This document shows, one piece after another, positions 17,054-25,704 of a stretch of 64,000 nt of DNA. The notes under the pieces were generated by a model that searched no databases, had not been told where the DNA came from, and saw nothing but the letters and a program-made list of their open reading frames with translations. Source of the stretch: DAHUYF01 sp035553515. GTDB lineage: Bacteria; Pseudomonadota; Alphaproteobacteria; ATCC43930; CGMCC-115725. Position 1 is the stretch's first letter. Each line of letters starts with the position of its first letter. The stretch spans positions 16,025 through 80,024 of the forward strand of contig DATNDG010000181.1 in NCBI GenBank assembly GCA_035553515.1. The letters run 5' to 3'. The position numbers and the translations under genes are program-made.

Positions 17054-17664
17054 ACCGCCTCAGCCGACGCCTCGTTCTTGCCGGCCTGACCCTGACGCCG
17101 GCCGCGTGCGGCAGTCTGCTGCCAACGGGCGGAGCGGCGCCGAAGCTCTATACGCTGACTGCCGCCGCGGACTTCCCACCCGGCGGCGCTCGCGTCTCCT
17201 GGCAGCTCCTGGTCGAAGTTCCAACGAGCACCGCCGCCTTCGATACCGAGCGCATCGCTTTGAGCCGGGGTCCCACGACGCTCGACTATTTTGCCGACGC
17301 CGCCTGGACGGACCGGGCGCCGCTGATGGTGCAGGCGCTGCTCGTGCAATCCTTCGAGAATTCCGGCCGCATCGCCGCAGTGGCGCGCGAGTCGCTCGCG
17401 CTCCGGGCGGACTACATGCTGCGGCCGGAGCTGCGGCATTTCGAAGCGGATTATGGCGCTGCCGCGGCGCTTCCCGAGGTGCATATCGAGATCGGTGCGC
17501 GCCTCATCCGGATGAGCGATCGCGCCATCGCCGCCTCGCGGCGCTTCGATGCCAGGGTGAAGGCGACGGAGAACAGCATCCCGGCGATCGTCGATGCCTT
17601 CAACGGCGCCTTCCACCAGGTGGCGCGGCAAATGGTCGAGTGGGCGCTCGACGCGGCCCGCTGA
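17050..17664 (+). CDS. ABC-type transport auxiliary lipoprotein (PqiC-like)
   Basis: A 204-residue outer-membrane-type lipoprotein expected to partner the MCE transporter. The signal is RRLVLAGLTLTPAAC, giving Cys20 as the lipid anchor, with Pro at -3 instead of the usual Leu. The mature part has KLYTLTAAADFP, VEVPTSTAAFDTERIALSRG, DYFADAAWTDRAPLMVQ and an ESLALRADYMLRPEL segment, matching the auxiliary lipoprotein family that includes PqiC. Start ATG 17050 overlaps the mlaD stop (ATGA). MlaA and MlaC homologues are not in this cluster. Confidence 0.88.
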   Translation: MNRLSRRLVLAGLTLTPAACGSLLPTGGAAPKLYTLTAAADFPPGGARVSWQLLVEVPTSTAAFDTERIALSRGPTTLDYFADAAWTDRAPLMVQALLVQSFENSGRIAAVARESLALRADYMLRPELRHFEADYGAAAALPEVHIEIGARLIRMSDRAIAASRRFDARVKATENSIPAIVDAFNGAFHQVARQMVEWALDAAR

Positions 17665-17718
17665 AGGCTTGCCAGTCCGGCCCCGCCGCGAGATAAGGAG
17701 GCAAGGGGGGACGACCGG

Positions 17719-18486
17719 ATGCGTGATCTCGCCCGCCTAGACCGCGCCGAGCTCGAGGCCATGGCGGCGGCAGGTGAGGAGGTGCTGGAGTGCCGCCGTG
17801 TGTTGGCACGGACCGGCGACACGCCGATGAGTGAGGCGCTGCGCGGCGCGCCCGGTTTCGTCGAGTGGGACCACTATCCTGCCGGCGACGTCTACGATCC
17901 CCTCACCCATGCGCAATACTTCTATCACGGCCACCCGCCGGCGCAGCGCGGCGTTGGCGAGCACGGTCATTTCCATACCTTCCTGCGCCCGCGCGGCATG
18001 CCGCCGGGGACGCGGCCGCTGATCATGCCCGAGCTCGCCATCGCCGACGCACCGGCGGCGCCCACGGCGCCACCCGCGCCGCAGCCGAACCAGGGCGCCG
18101 ACAATGACGAACTCAGCCATCTCGTCGCCATTGCCATGGACTCGACCGGTGCCCCGATCCGCCTCTTCACTACCAACCGCTGGGTCACCGGCGAGACCTG
18201 GTATGCCGCCGCGGATGTCGCTGCCATGCTCGAGCGCTTCGTCATCGATCTGGCGCGGCCGTCCTGGCCGCTGAACCGCTGGCTCACGGCGATGTTCCGT
18301 CTCTTCCGGCCGCAGATGGCGGCCCTGATCCATGCCCGCGACGAGGCTGTCATGGCTTTCCGTCGCCGGCATCGCGGCAAGGTGCATGTCTTCGAGGATC
18401 GCCGCCTGGAAATCCCCTCCACGGTCGAGATCGACGTCGAGGATCAGGTTCGTTGCGTGTCGGTGGCGTTGAAGCAGGTTGCTTAA
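17719..18486 (+). CDS. Uncharacterised protein with GEHGHFHTF motif (DUF6969-like)
   Basis: A 255-residue soluble protein with no signal peptide. The central region has WDHYPAGDVYDPLTHAQYFYH (about 51-71) and RGVGEHGHFHTFLRP (about 79-93), a histidine-rich block that could bind metal. A proline/alanine linker (about 113-133) follows, then LSHLVAIAMDSTGAPIRLFTTNRWVTGETWY. I believe it belongs to the uncharacterised DUF6969 group, from memory and unverified. No catalytic assignment is possible. ATG 17719 is preceded at some distance by AAGGAGG (17695-17701). Confidence 0.8.
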   Translation: MRDLARLDRAELEAMAAAGEEVLECRRVLARTGDTPMSEALRGAPGFVEWDHYPAGDVYDPLTHAQYFYHGHPPAQRGVGEHGHFHTFLRPRGMPPGTRPLIMPELAIADAPAAPTAPPAPQPNQGADNDELSHLVAIAMDSTGAPIRLFTTNRWVTGETWYAAADVAAMLERFVIDLARPSWPLNRWLTAMFRLFRPQMAALIHARDEAVMAFRRRHRGKVHVFEDRRLEIPSTVEIDVEDQVRCVSVALKQVA

Positions 18487-18601
18487 CGTCCGCTAACCAT
18501 GCCGTGCCGAACCGCGACCGCTTAATCAAACATTAGGGCTCCGACGCCATGATGGCGCGGCAGCCGACCTGCATTTCGCTGCAGCAAATGCGCGCGGGAC
18601 C

Positions 18602-19708
18602 ATGACCAATTCGCTGTCAAAATCCGACGTCGAGCGCCTCCTCACCGATCCCTCTGCCGATACGCGTGCGGTTATCGCGGCGAAGGTCGCGCAGCAGGTC
18701 GACGGTGCGTCGCTCTCGACTGAGGAGCGCGCGATCGCCGAGGACATCGTCCGTGCGCTGACCCGCGACGCGGCCATCCGTGTTCGCCAGGCGCTCGCCG
18801 AGCAGCTCAAGGAAAGCCGCGCGGTGCCCCATGATATCGCCGTGGCGCTCGCCCACGACGTCGACACGGTGTCACTGCCTATCCTGACGCATTCGCTCGT
18901 GCTGAGCGACGAGGATCTCGTCGAGGTCATCCGCTGCAGCGGCGATGCCAAGCAGGCAGCGATCGCTGCACGCGAGCACGTCTCGGCCGCTGTAGCCGAA
19001 GCTATCGTCGCCGCCGACGAGCCGAGCGCGCTGGCTACGCTGGTGGCCAACAACGGCGCCGAGCTCGGGGAAGAGACGCTGCAGCAGGTGCTCGATCGTC
19101 ACGCCGACAACGATCTCATCAAGGAGCCGATGGCGCGGCGAGCGCACCTGCCGGTCACCGTGCTTGAGCGGCTGGTGGATGCGGCCTCTTCGGGCATTCG
19201 GGAGATTCTTTCCAAGCGCAACGACCTGCCGGGCCATCTTGCCACCGATCTCGTGCTCAACACCCGTGAGCGTGCCACCGCCAGCCTTCTATCGCCGACT
19301 TCAGCGGCGATCGAGGCACTGCAGCTCGCCCAGCATCTCCAGCGCAGCGGGCGCCTCACGCCGTCGCTCATCATCCGGGCCATCTGTCTCGGCGATTTAG
19401 TCTTCGTCGAAGCCGCGTTCGCCGTGCTCGCCGACGTACCGGTGCACAACGCGCGGCTCCTCATCTACGATGCCGGCCCGCTGGGCTTCAAGGCGGTCTA
19501 CGAACGCTGCCGCTTGCCGTCCGAGTTCTTCGAGCTCTTCCGTATCGGCCTCATCGTCGCCCAGCAGACGGATTTCGACGGCGGCGAGAACGACCGCGAG
19601 CGGCATCGCCGCCGGACGCTCGAGCGCATCCTCACCCAGTACGAGAATATCGGCCCCGAGGACCTCGACTATCTCCTCGGCAAGCTGCGCGCCGCTGCCG
19701 CCGCCTGA
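18602..19708 (+). CDS. DUF2336 domain-containing protein
   Basis: A 368-residue soluble protein built mostly of helices and resembling HEAT-like repeats. The pattern SLSKSDVERLLTDPSADTRAVIAAKVA at the start and the repeated -VRxAL-, -LPxxV-, -ILSKRNDLP- elements are typical of the alphaproteobacterial DUF2336 family, whose function is unknown. Asp/Glu-rich surfaces suggest protein-protein contacts. The leader carries two small hairpins and no clear ribosome-binding site. It converges on the AAA ATPase gene, with stops 18 bp apart. Confidence 0.85.
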   Translation: MTNSLSKSDVERLLTDPSADTRAVIAAKVAQQVDGASLSTEERAIAEDIVRALTRDAAIRVRQALAEQLKESRAVPHDIAVALAHDVDTVSLPILTHSLVLSDEDLVEVIRCSGDAKQAAIAAREHVSAAVAEAIVAADEPSALATLVANNGAELGEETLQQVLDRHADNDLIKEPMARRAHLPVTVLERLVDAASSGIREILSKRNDLPGHLATDLVLNTRERATASLLSPTSAAIEALQLAQHLQRSGRLTPSLIIRAICLGDLVFVEAAFAVLADVPVHNARLLIYDAGPLGFKAVYERCRLPSEFFELFRIGLIVAQQTDFDGGENDRERHRRRTLERILTQYENIGPEDLDYLLGKLRAAAAA

Positions 19709-19726
19709 GCGGCGGTCGCAGCAAGC

Positions 19727-21472
19727 CTAGACGAGGCCGCGCAGCGCCGCCTGGCGACACAGCACGTGGTGCCGCAGGCTCTGGCTCGCGAACTGGTAGC
19801 GCAGACCGCCGGGGCCGACCATGCGCCTGAGAATGGCGCCGCGCTCGGGCTCGGTCAGCTTCTTCAGCGGATATTGCAGCGCAAGTAGCGACAGGCTCTC
19901 CGGATTGGCCTGGGCCGCCGCGGCGGCGACGTCGGTGGCGGCGAAGGTGCCGTATTCGTCGCTGCGGCAGCGCGCTGCGTAGAACAGCACATCGCGGAAG
20001 GACGCGTTCTCGTGCGGACCGACGGCAAGGTCGTAGATCTCCTTCACCCGCGCCTCGGCCTCCTCGGCTGAGCGCTCGACCGAGTAGCGCAGATCCTCGC
20101 GCTCAATGCGTGCCGACTGCCGCCGCGACGCGCTGCGTGCGGCGAAGAGGCAGAGGAGCTGCGCGTGATAGGGCAGCCCCTGCGCCAGCTCGATGATCGA
20201 TTGGCGTACCCAAGGATCGAAGGCGAGGCCGGCCTTTTCCTCGCCGGCGGCGATGATGCCGTCGAGCTCGCGGCGCGACATCAGCGGCATCGGCACGGTG
20301 ACGATGGTGCGCTGGAGTGAGGGATGCTTGCCGAGCAGCTGTCCCACATTCTCGGCCACGCCGATGATCAGCAGCGTCACCGCGACATTGGCATCCGACA
20401 GATTCTTCAGCAGCTCCGCCAGCTTCGCCTTGGTGTCCTCGTCGGTGACGCGGTCATACTCGTCTATGATCAGGATGAGATGCTTTTCGTAGACGCGCTC
20501 GAAGAGCTGAACGATTTCGCCGACACCGCAACGCCCGGGGAGCAGCTGCTCGAAATTGTCGATGCCGGCGCGGCTGGTCGCGCCAACGCCGTCGGGCAGC
20601 AGTGTCGCCGGCATGCGGCGCAGGAAGGCGCGAAAGATGTCATCGAAGCCGAGTTCGGAGCTGCAGGCAAAGCGGAGGACCATGTACCCCGCTTCCTCCG
20701 CCTTCACCGCGAGCACGTTGGCGAGTGAGGTCTTGCCGCTACCGCGCTCGCCGTAGACCATGACGTGCGCCCGCTCTTCCTCGATCGCGGCGATGATGCG
20801 CTGAAGTTGTTTGAGGCGGCCGGAGAACAGCGCGGTGCCGTGCTTGGGACGGGTCGGCGTGAACGCCTCGCGCAGCAGCGCGCTGGTGCGGCCACCGTCG
20901 GAGAGGGGCGTGCGCTGACGCTTCCAGGAAACGCCAGGGGCTGCCAGGGTGAATGCTGCCTGATCGATATCCCGCTCCGCGCTCGCCGATGGCGAAGAGT
21001 GGGCGGAATGCGCGACATGCTCAGGCGCCCGCGGCGCCGGTGGCTCGGCCGAGGGCAGGGGCGACTCCATGGGATGCGGCGCCGACGCGAGCTGCACGTT
21101 GGCACGACGCAGGGCGAAGGGCGAGGCGGAGGACGCGAGCGCCGGCGTTGCGCCGCGCGGCGCTGCGCCGAACTCGACGCGGCGGGGCGGCTCGACCGGG
21201 CGCAGGATTTCAGGTCGCACGGCGAAGGCGCTGCGCTCGAGGACCGCGCGGTCGCGGTGCAGGATCGGAGTGGCCGGCGGTGGCACGGGTCCGCGCCTTT
21301 CGGCCGCGAGTGATGCCCTTGGCTCGCTGAGCGGTTCCGCCTCGCGCAGCAAGGTCGCCGCGCGCCCGAGATCAAGCACCCCCTCCGTGGTGAAGGGATC
21401 GGCATCTGCGTCTTCTTCGACCTCGGCGGTCGGGATGCGGCGGCGTCGAAACCAGTCCTTTGGATTGGGCAT
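19727..21472 (-). CDS. AAA ATPase, Orc1/Cdc6-like, with long disordered N terminus
   Basis: A 581-residue protein. Residues 1-205 are low-complexity and rich in Pro, Ala, Ser and Arg, so probably disordered. The ATPase module starts at about 215 (ALFSGRLKQLQRII): Walker A YGERGSGKTS (240-249), Walker B HLILIIDEYDR (331-341) and a sensor-like NVAVTLLIIGVAENV. A C-terminal helical/winged region includes LPYHAQLLCLFAAR and an SLLALQYPLKKLTEPERGAILRRM stretch. It resembles AAA_16/Orc1-like ATPases of unknown role in alphaproteobacteria. ATG 21472 is the best supported start; the frame extends to 21727 without other support. Confidence 0.8.
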   Translation of the reverse strand: MPNPKDWFRRRRIPTAEVEEDADADPFTTEGVLDLGRAATLLREAEPLSEPRASLAAERRGPVPPPATPILHRDRAVLERSAFAVRPEILRPVEPPRRVEFGAAPRGATPALASSASPFALRRANVQLASAPHPMESPLPSAEPPAPRAPEHVAHSAHSSPSASAERDIDQAAFTLAAPGVSWKRQRTPLSDGGRTSALLREAFTPTRPKHGTALFSGRLKQLQRIIAAIEEERAHVMVYGERGSGKTSLANVLAVKAEEAGYMVLRFACSSELGFDDIFRAFLRRMPATLLPDGVGATSRAGIDNFEQLLPGRCGVGEIVQLFERVYEKHLILIIDEYDRVTDEDTKAKLAELLKNLSDANVAVTLLIIGVAENVGQLLGKHPSLQRTIVTVPMPLMSRRELDGIIAAGEEKAGLAFDPWVRQSIIELAQGLPYHAQLLCLFAARSASRRQSARIEREDLRYSVERSAEEAEARVKEIYDLAVGPHENASFRDVLFYAARCRSDEYGTFAATDVAAAAAQANPESLSLLALQYPLKKLTEPERGAILRRMVGPGGLRYQFASQSLRHHVLCRQAALRGLV

Positions 21473-21973
21473 GCGGTGCAAACCGATGGAAGGAGATGTC
21501 CTCGCGCCCGACCAGGAGGCGAAAGGCTGCCCGGTCGGGCCTACGCCGAGGTTGAACAGCCGGCCCCGCCAAAGGTTGCAGCCGGCGCCAAAAAACCTCG
21601 CAAAGTCGCAAAAAAGCTTCAATCGCCTATAGTTGCCGAGGGCATGGACCCGGCGACGCCGAGGCGTCACGCCGCCAACCGAACTCGATGCGCGAACCCC
21701 GCCATCCAGGGGAGTGGCGGGGTTCATATTGGGTGGCTCGGTGAGCTCACCGCCCGGTCACGCGACCGAGCCTGGGTTCCGGCGCTGGTCACCAATGATC
21801 CGGTGGAGTCATGCGTATTGGGCACCCTCCAGCACATATTGCGCCTTCTTTAGAGGTAGGCGCGCTGCGGCGCCGATCAAGGCAGGAAGCGTGAAAGTTT
21901 GTTGCGTCTTGCACCAGATTCGTTTGTGGCGTTTCTCGCATGCGTGGCTAGCGCCTGGATGGACGAGCGCCGG
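21473..21973. other. 501-bp intergenic region with paired hairpins
   Basis: No convincing gene is seen. Several frames cross it but have no recognisable product or good start signal. It contains a perfect 11-bp stem hairpin (21694-21725) and a second 8-bp inverted repeat, GGCTCGGT at 21735-21742 with ACCGAGCC at 21765-21772, enclosing the 12-bp palindrome GGTGAGCTCACC (21741-21752). The left end must hold the promoter of the AAA ATPase. A small structured RNA is possible. Confidence 0.4.
21694..21725. repeat. Perfect 11-bp inverted repeat (stem-loop)
   Basis: GAACCCCGCCA (21694-21704) pairs exactly with 21715-21725 around a 10-nt loop. ATATT follows on the plus strand but there is no real T-tract, so it is a poor intrinsic terminator. 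It may belong to a structured RNA or act as an mRNA 3'-end stem. Confidence 0.6.
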
Positions 21974-22582
21974 TCACATTGGCGGCTTGACGCCGTGCTG
22001 TTCGACGATGGCATGTTCTGCCGAGAGGGCGCCGTCCGGCTGCTTCAGGGCGCGCAGGAAGACGGCGGCGCCGGGCTTTAGCAGGGTCATCGGCGCAGGC
22101 TTGAAGGTGACCACCGGCGTGCGGGCCGAAACGCCGATCTCCTGCTCGCCGCCCTTGTAGGCGAGCTTCAACAAGCGGTCGCCCGACCGGCTGACGATGC
22201 CGCTCACCGTCGCGTTGGTCATGGTGTCGTCCTTGCCCCGCAGATCCCAGGGGTAATGGCCTTCGCCGGTGCCGCGGGCAGCCTCCGGGAAGACCAGCAC
22301 CTCCTGCGCGTGCAACTTGCCGTCGCGGCCGGGGGCGGCGGCGATGCCGACAAAATCGCCTGGCTTGATATCGGCGAGCTTGAGCTTTACGACTCCAAGC
22401 ACGGCGAAGCCGGGCGCGAGCGCGATGCGCTCGGTTCCGCCCTCTCGGGACTTGACCACAAGCGTCACGCTCTCGACCCTGGCGACCGTGCCGCGGATAT
22501 TGGTCGGCGTGCCCTGTTGTGCCAGTGCAGGCACCGTGAGGAGCGCAAACAACGCTCCGGCAACCAGCGTGATCGGCCTCAT
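21974..22582 (-). CDS. Exported protein of unknown function (DUF5666-like beta domains)
   Basis: A 202-residue protein with a signal peptide ending at PALA (about residue 21), so periplasmic. The mature part has two similar beta-rich segments: GTVARVESVTLVVKSREGG with LADIKPGDFVGIAA, and TVSGIVSRSGDRLLKLAYKGG with LKPGAAVFLRAL. This pattern resembles OB-like DUF5666 repeats, but the assignment is inference. ATG 22582 is preceded by GGGAGGG. Divergent from prfC. Confidence 0.72.
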   Translation of the reverse strand: MRPITLVAGALFALLTVPALAQQGTPTNIRGTVARVESVTLVVKSREGGTERIALAPGFAVLGVVKLKLADIKPGDFVGIAAAPGRDGKLHAQEVLVFPEAARGTGEGHYPWDLRGKDDTMTNATVSGIVSRSGDRLLKLAYKGGEQEIGVSARTPVVTFKPAPMTLLKPGAAVFLRALKQPDGALSAEHAIVEQHGVKPPM

Positions 22583-22724
22583 CGGATGACCCTCCCGGGC
22601 ATCCTCTCTAGCACGCACGCGGGGATAGCGGCCGTCGGTAATTGTTCACTTGTTCGTGACGGTTGCGTGAACCGGCGCGGCGGAATCGATTGAATTCGCC
22701 CGCCAGGGTCTCTATTCAGCCGCC

Positions 22725-24323
22725 ATGCAACAGCCCGCCGCCGAGATCGCCAGACGGCGCACCTTCGCGATCATTTCCCACCCGGACGCCGGCAAGACCA
22801 CGCTCACCGAGAAGCTGCTGCTGTTCGGCGGCGCCATCCAGCTCGCCGGAGAAGTGAAGGCGCGCGGCGAGCGGCGGCGCGTGCGCTCGGACTGGATGGA
22901 GGTGGAGCGGGAGCGCGGCATCTCGGTGAGCTCTGCCGTGATGAGCTTCGAGCATGGCGGCCTCGCCTACAACCTGCTCGACACGCCGGGCCACCAGGAT
23001 TTCAGCGAGGACACCTATCGCACGCTCACGGCGGTGGATAGCGCGGTGATGGTGATCGATGCGGCCAAGGGGATCGAGGAGCAGACGCTGAAGCTCTTCG
23101 AGGTCTGCCGGCTGCGCGACGTACCGATCATCACCTTCATCAACAAGCTGGACCGCGAGGGGCGCGACCCTTTCGATCTCATGGATGAGGTCGAGCGCCG
23201 GCTCGCGCTCGAGGTGACGCCCGCGAGCTGGCCGATCGGGATGGGTCGAGATTTTCTCGGAACCTACGATCTTTTCGCGGACGCGCTGCTGCTTTTCGCC
23301 CGCGGCGAGGGCGAGCGCGTTACCGAGCCGGTGCGCTGCGCCGGGCTCGACGATGCGAAGCTGTCGGATCTGCTGCCCGCGGCGGCGCTCGCAAAATTGC
23401 GCGAAGAAGTCGAGATGGCGCGCGGCCTCTGCCCGACCTTCTCGCGCGACGCCTATCGCGGGGGCCACATGACGCCGGTGTTCTTCGGCAGCGCGCTCAA
23501 CAATTTCGGCGTACGCGAGCTGCTGCGCGGCATTGGCGAGCTTGCGCCGTCGCCGCGGCCGCAGCCGGCCGAGCCCCGCCCGATCGAGCCCAACGAGCCC
23601 AATGTCACCGGCTTCGTCTTCAAGGTGCAGGCCAACATCGATCCGCAGCATCGCGACCGGATCGCCTTCCTGCGCGTCTGTTCGGGCCGATTCCGCCGCG
23701 GCATGAAGCTGCGCCACGGCCGCAGCGGCAGGCTGATGAGCATCCAGAACCCGGTCTTCTTCCTGGCGCGCGAGCGCAACCTCGCCGAGGAGGCTTGGCC
23801 GGGCGACATCCTCGGCATACCCAATCACGGCACACTGCGTATCGGTGACACGCTGAGCGAGGGGGAGGACATTCGCGTCACCGGCATTCCCAACTTCGCG
23901 CCGGAGATCCTGCGTCGCGTGCGTCTCGACGATCCCTTGAAATCGAAGCACCTGCGCCGCGCGCTCGAGCAACTCGCGGAAGAAGGGGTGACCCGCATCT
24001 TCAAGCCGCTCACCGGCGGCGACTGGATCATCGGCGTGGTCGGCGCCTTGCAGCTCGACGTGCTCGCCGCCCGCATCAAGACCGAATACCAGCTCGGCGT
24101 GCGCTTCGAGCCGGCGCCCTATGAAGGGGCGCGCTGGGTCGTGGGCGAGCCGGCTGAGCTGAAGCGCTTCACTGACGCCAACCGCTCCGCGCTCGCCGAG
24201 GATCACGACCAGGCACCGGTCTATCTTGCGCGCAACGCCTGGGATCTCAACACGACCATCCGCGAGTGGCCGGCGCTCCGCTTCACCGCGACCCGCGAGC
24301 AGGCGCTGGGTGTCGCTCAATAG
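22725..24323 (+). CDS. prfC: Peptide chain release factor 3
   Basis: A 532-residue GTPase that recycles RF1 and RF2 after termination. G-domain motifs: SHPDAGKTTL (18-27), switch region ERERGISVSSAVMSFE, DTPGHQDF, INKLDREGRDPFDL. Domain II/III includes MTPVFFGSALNNFGV and GDWIIGVVGALQLDVLAARI. Length and motifs distinguish it from EF-G. The last residues are GVAQ at 24323. The minus strand of this gene carries a long open frame that is only a GC-rich shadow. Confidence 0.98.
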   Translation: MQQPAAEIARRRTFAIISHPDAGKTTLTEKLLLFGGAIQLAGEVKARGERRRVRSDWMEVERERGISVSSAVMSFEHGGLAYNLLDTPGHQDFSEDTYRTLTAVDSAVMVIDAAKGIEEQTLKLFEVCRLRDVPIITFINKLDREGRDPFDLMDEVERRLALEVTPASWPIGMGRDFLGTYDLFADALLLFARGEGERVTEPVRCAGLDDAKLSDLLPAAALAKLREEVEMARGLCPTFSRDAYRGGHMTPVFFGSALNNFGVRELLRGIGELAPSPRPQPAEPRPIEPNEPNVTGFVFKVQANIDPQHRDRIAFLRVCSGRFRRGMKLRHGRSGRLMSIQNPVFFLARERNLAEEAWPGDILGIPNHGTLRIGDTLSEGEDIRVTGIPNFAPEILRRVRLDDPLKSKHLRRALEQLAEEGVTRIFKPLTGGDWIIGVVGALQLDVLAARIKTEYQLGVRFEPAPYEGARWVVGEPAELKRFTDANRSALAEDHDQAPVYLARNAWDLNTTIREWPALRFTATREQALGVAQ

Positions 24324-24524
24324 TCTGGGATTGCGTGGCTTTCGGCAATTCCCCGGATTTCCCGATAAATAGCAAGTAATTCTCGAGACCTCTGCGCACT
24401 GCTGTGCGTATTTATTTAATTTCCTTGGCGACTTTTGTTGCCGACGCGCGCGTGCCCGAATACTCATTGTGCCTTTCTATGTTTAGCTGCGGCTGCCGGA
24501 AGGGCTGCCGCCGGAAGGGTGCCA

Positions 24525-25103
24525 ATGCGTTGGCCACGCCGCTTTGCCCAGGACGATCGCGGCAACGTCCTGATCGAGTTCGCGCTGATCGCCCCGATGT
24601 TCGTGCTGCTGCTGCTGGCGATCATCGAGCTCGGGCTCACCATGCTGACGCAGTTCACGCTCGACGGCGCGACGCGCAGCGCGGCGCGTCTCGTGCGCAC
24701 CGGTCAGGTGCAGGCGCAGGGTAGCCCGATTACCGCCTTCCAGAACCAGCTCTGCGCGGAGCTGAACAGCGTGATACCGACGCTTTCCTGCGACAGTGGC
24801 AACGTGCTGTTCGAGGTGCAGGATTTTCCGAACGGCTTCGCCTCGATCGCCTTTCCGCCCTGCACCCGTAACGCCGACCAGGCGGGAACGGGCACGGCAT
24901 GTCCCTTCTCGCCGGGCACGGGCGGCGAGGTGGTCGGCGTCCGGGTCAGTTATGCACGGCCCTTCATCATCCCTTGGGTCGGGCGCTGCTTGACCGTCGG
25001 CAGCTGCTATCTCGGCCTTGGCAGCCAGCAGACCGCGTTGGCCAACTCCTACACCGCCAACCTGGTGTCTACGGTGGTCTTCCAGAACGAGCCCTTCCCA
25101 TGA
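24525..25103 (+). CDS. TadE-like pilus assembly protein
   Basis: A 192-residue pseudopilin-like protein with a short charged start (MRWPRRFAQDDRG) and the TadE hydrophobic segment GNVLIEFALIAPMFVLLLLAIIELG (positions 13-37; key residues are the FALIAP turn and Glu35). The extracytoplasmic part has six cysteines that may form disulfides (LCAELN, LSCDSG, PPCTRN, TACPF, RCLTVGSCYLG). ATG 24525 follows GGAAGGG. Its stop overlaps the next start (ATGA). A 200-bp AT-richer stretch upstream (24324-24524) probably holds the operon promoter. Confidence 0.85.
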   Translation: MRWPRRFAQDDRGNVLIEFALIAPMFVLLLLAIIELGLTMLTQFTLDGATRSAARLVRTGQVQAQGSPITAFQNQLCAELNSVIPTLSCDSGNVLFEVQDFPNGFASIAFPPCTRNADQAGTGTACPFSPGTGGEVVGVRVSYARPFIIPWVGRCLTVGSCYLGLGSQQTALANSYTANLVSTVVFQNEPFP

Positions 25104-25672
25104 AAACGTGGCGCGCGGCACTCATCTGGCGGAGCTTCTGCCGCGATGCGAACGGCACCGCAGCGGTCGAGTTTGCCTTTCTTCTGCCGATCCTGCTCAC
25201 GCTCTTCTTAGGTTGTTTCGAGGCGAGCAATCTGCTCCTGGCGGAGATCAAGCTCGTCGACGCCACTGAAACGGCAGCCGATCTCATCGGCCAGACCAAG
25301 GCGGGCAACGTCCTTCAAACCGCCGACTTCACGAACTTCGACGAAGCGGCGATCCAGGTGATGACGCCGCTGCCGACCGCCGGTTTGCAACTTGCTTACG
25401 CCAGCGTCACCTACAATTCCGGCGCGCCGGTGCTCGATTGGCATTACGAGGTGAATGGAGCCGCGCCGATCAGCCTGCAGTCGGTCGCAAGCGGCCTCGG
25501 TACCAACGGCTCGACCGACAGCGTGCTCGTCGTCCGCACCACCTACACCTATACCTCGCCGATCAGCTACGTGCTGAACGCGACATATCCCCTTTCCAGC
25601 ATCGCGTATGGCCGGCCGCGCTATGTCGTGTGCGTGCCGAGCTTTCTGGACAACAACAGCAAGTGCCCGTGA
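25100..25672 (+). CDS. TadE/TadF-like pilus assembly protein
   Basis: A 190-residue second TadE-family protein. The segment GTAAVEFAFLLPILLTLFLG (19-38) with Glu24 is the typical TadE membrane helix. A mainly beta extracytoplasmic domain follows (QVMTPLPTAGLQLAYASVTY, VLVVRTTYTYTSPISY), with a Cys pair near the C terminus (VVCVPS, SKCP). It overlaps the previous gene by 4 bp and is followed after 32 bp by the TadG-like gene. Confidence 0.85.
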   Translation: MKTWRAALIWRSFCRDANGTAAVEFAFLLPILLTLFLGCFEASNLLLAEIKLVDATETAADLIGQTKAGNVLQTADFTNFDEAAIQVMTPLPTAGLQLAYASVTYNSGAPVLDWHYEVNGAAPISLQSVASGLGTNGSTDSVLVVRTTYTYTSPISYVLNATYPLSSIAYGRPRYVVCVPSFLDNNSKCP

Positions 25673-25704
25673 GCGCCGAAGAAGACAAACGAGGAGCTCC
25701 CAGC

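Noticed and set aside
18483..18498. TTAA/CTAAC pair resembling a CtrA box before the DUF2336 gene
   Set aside because: Spacing is 6 and not 7 with one mismatch, and the first half is the stop codon of the previous gene.
21633..22160. 175-codon plus-strand frame in the gap near 21.8 kb
   Set aside because: Random-looking composition, no ribosome-binding site, and it overlaps the exported-protein gene on the other strand.
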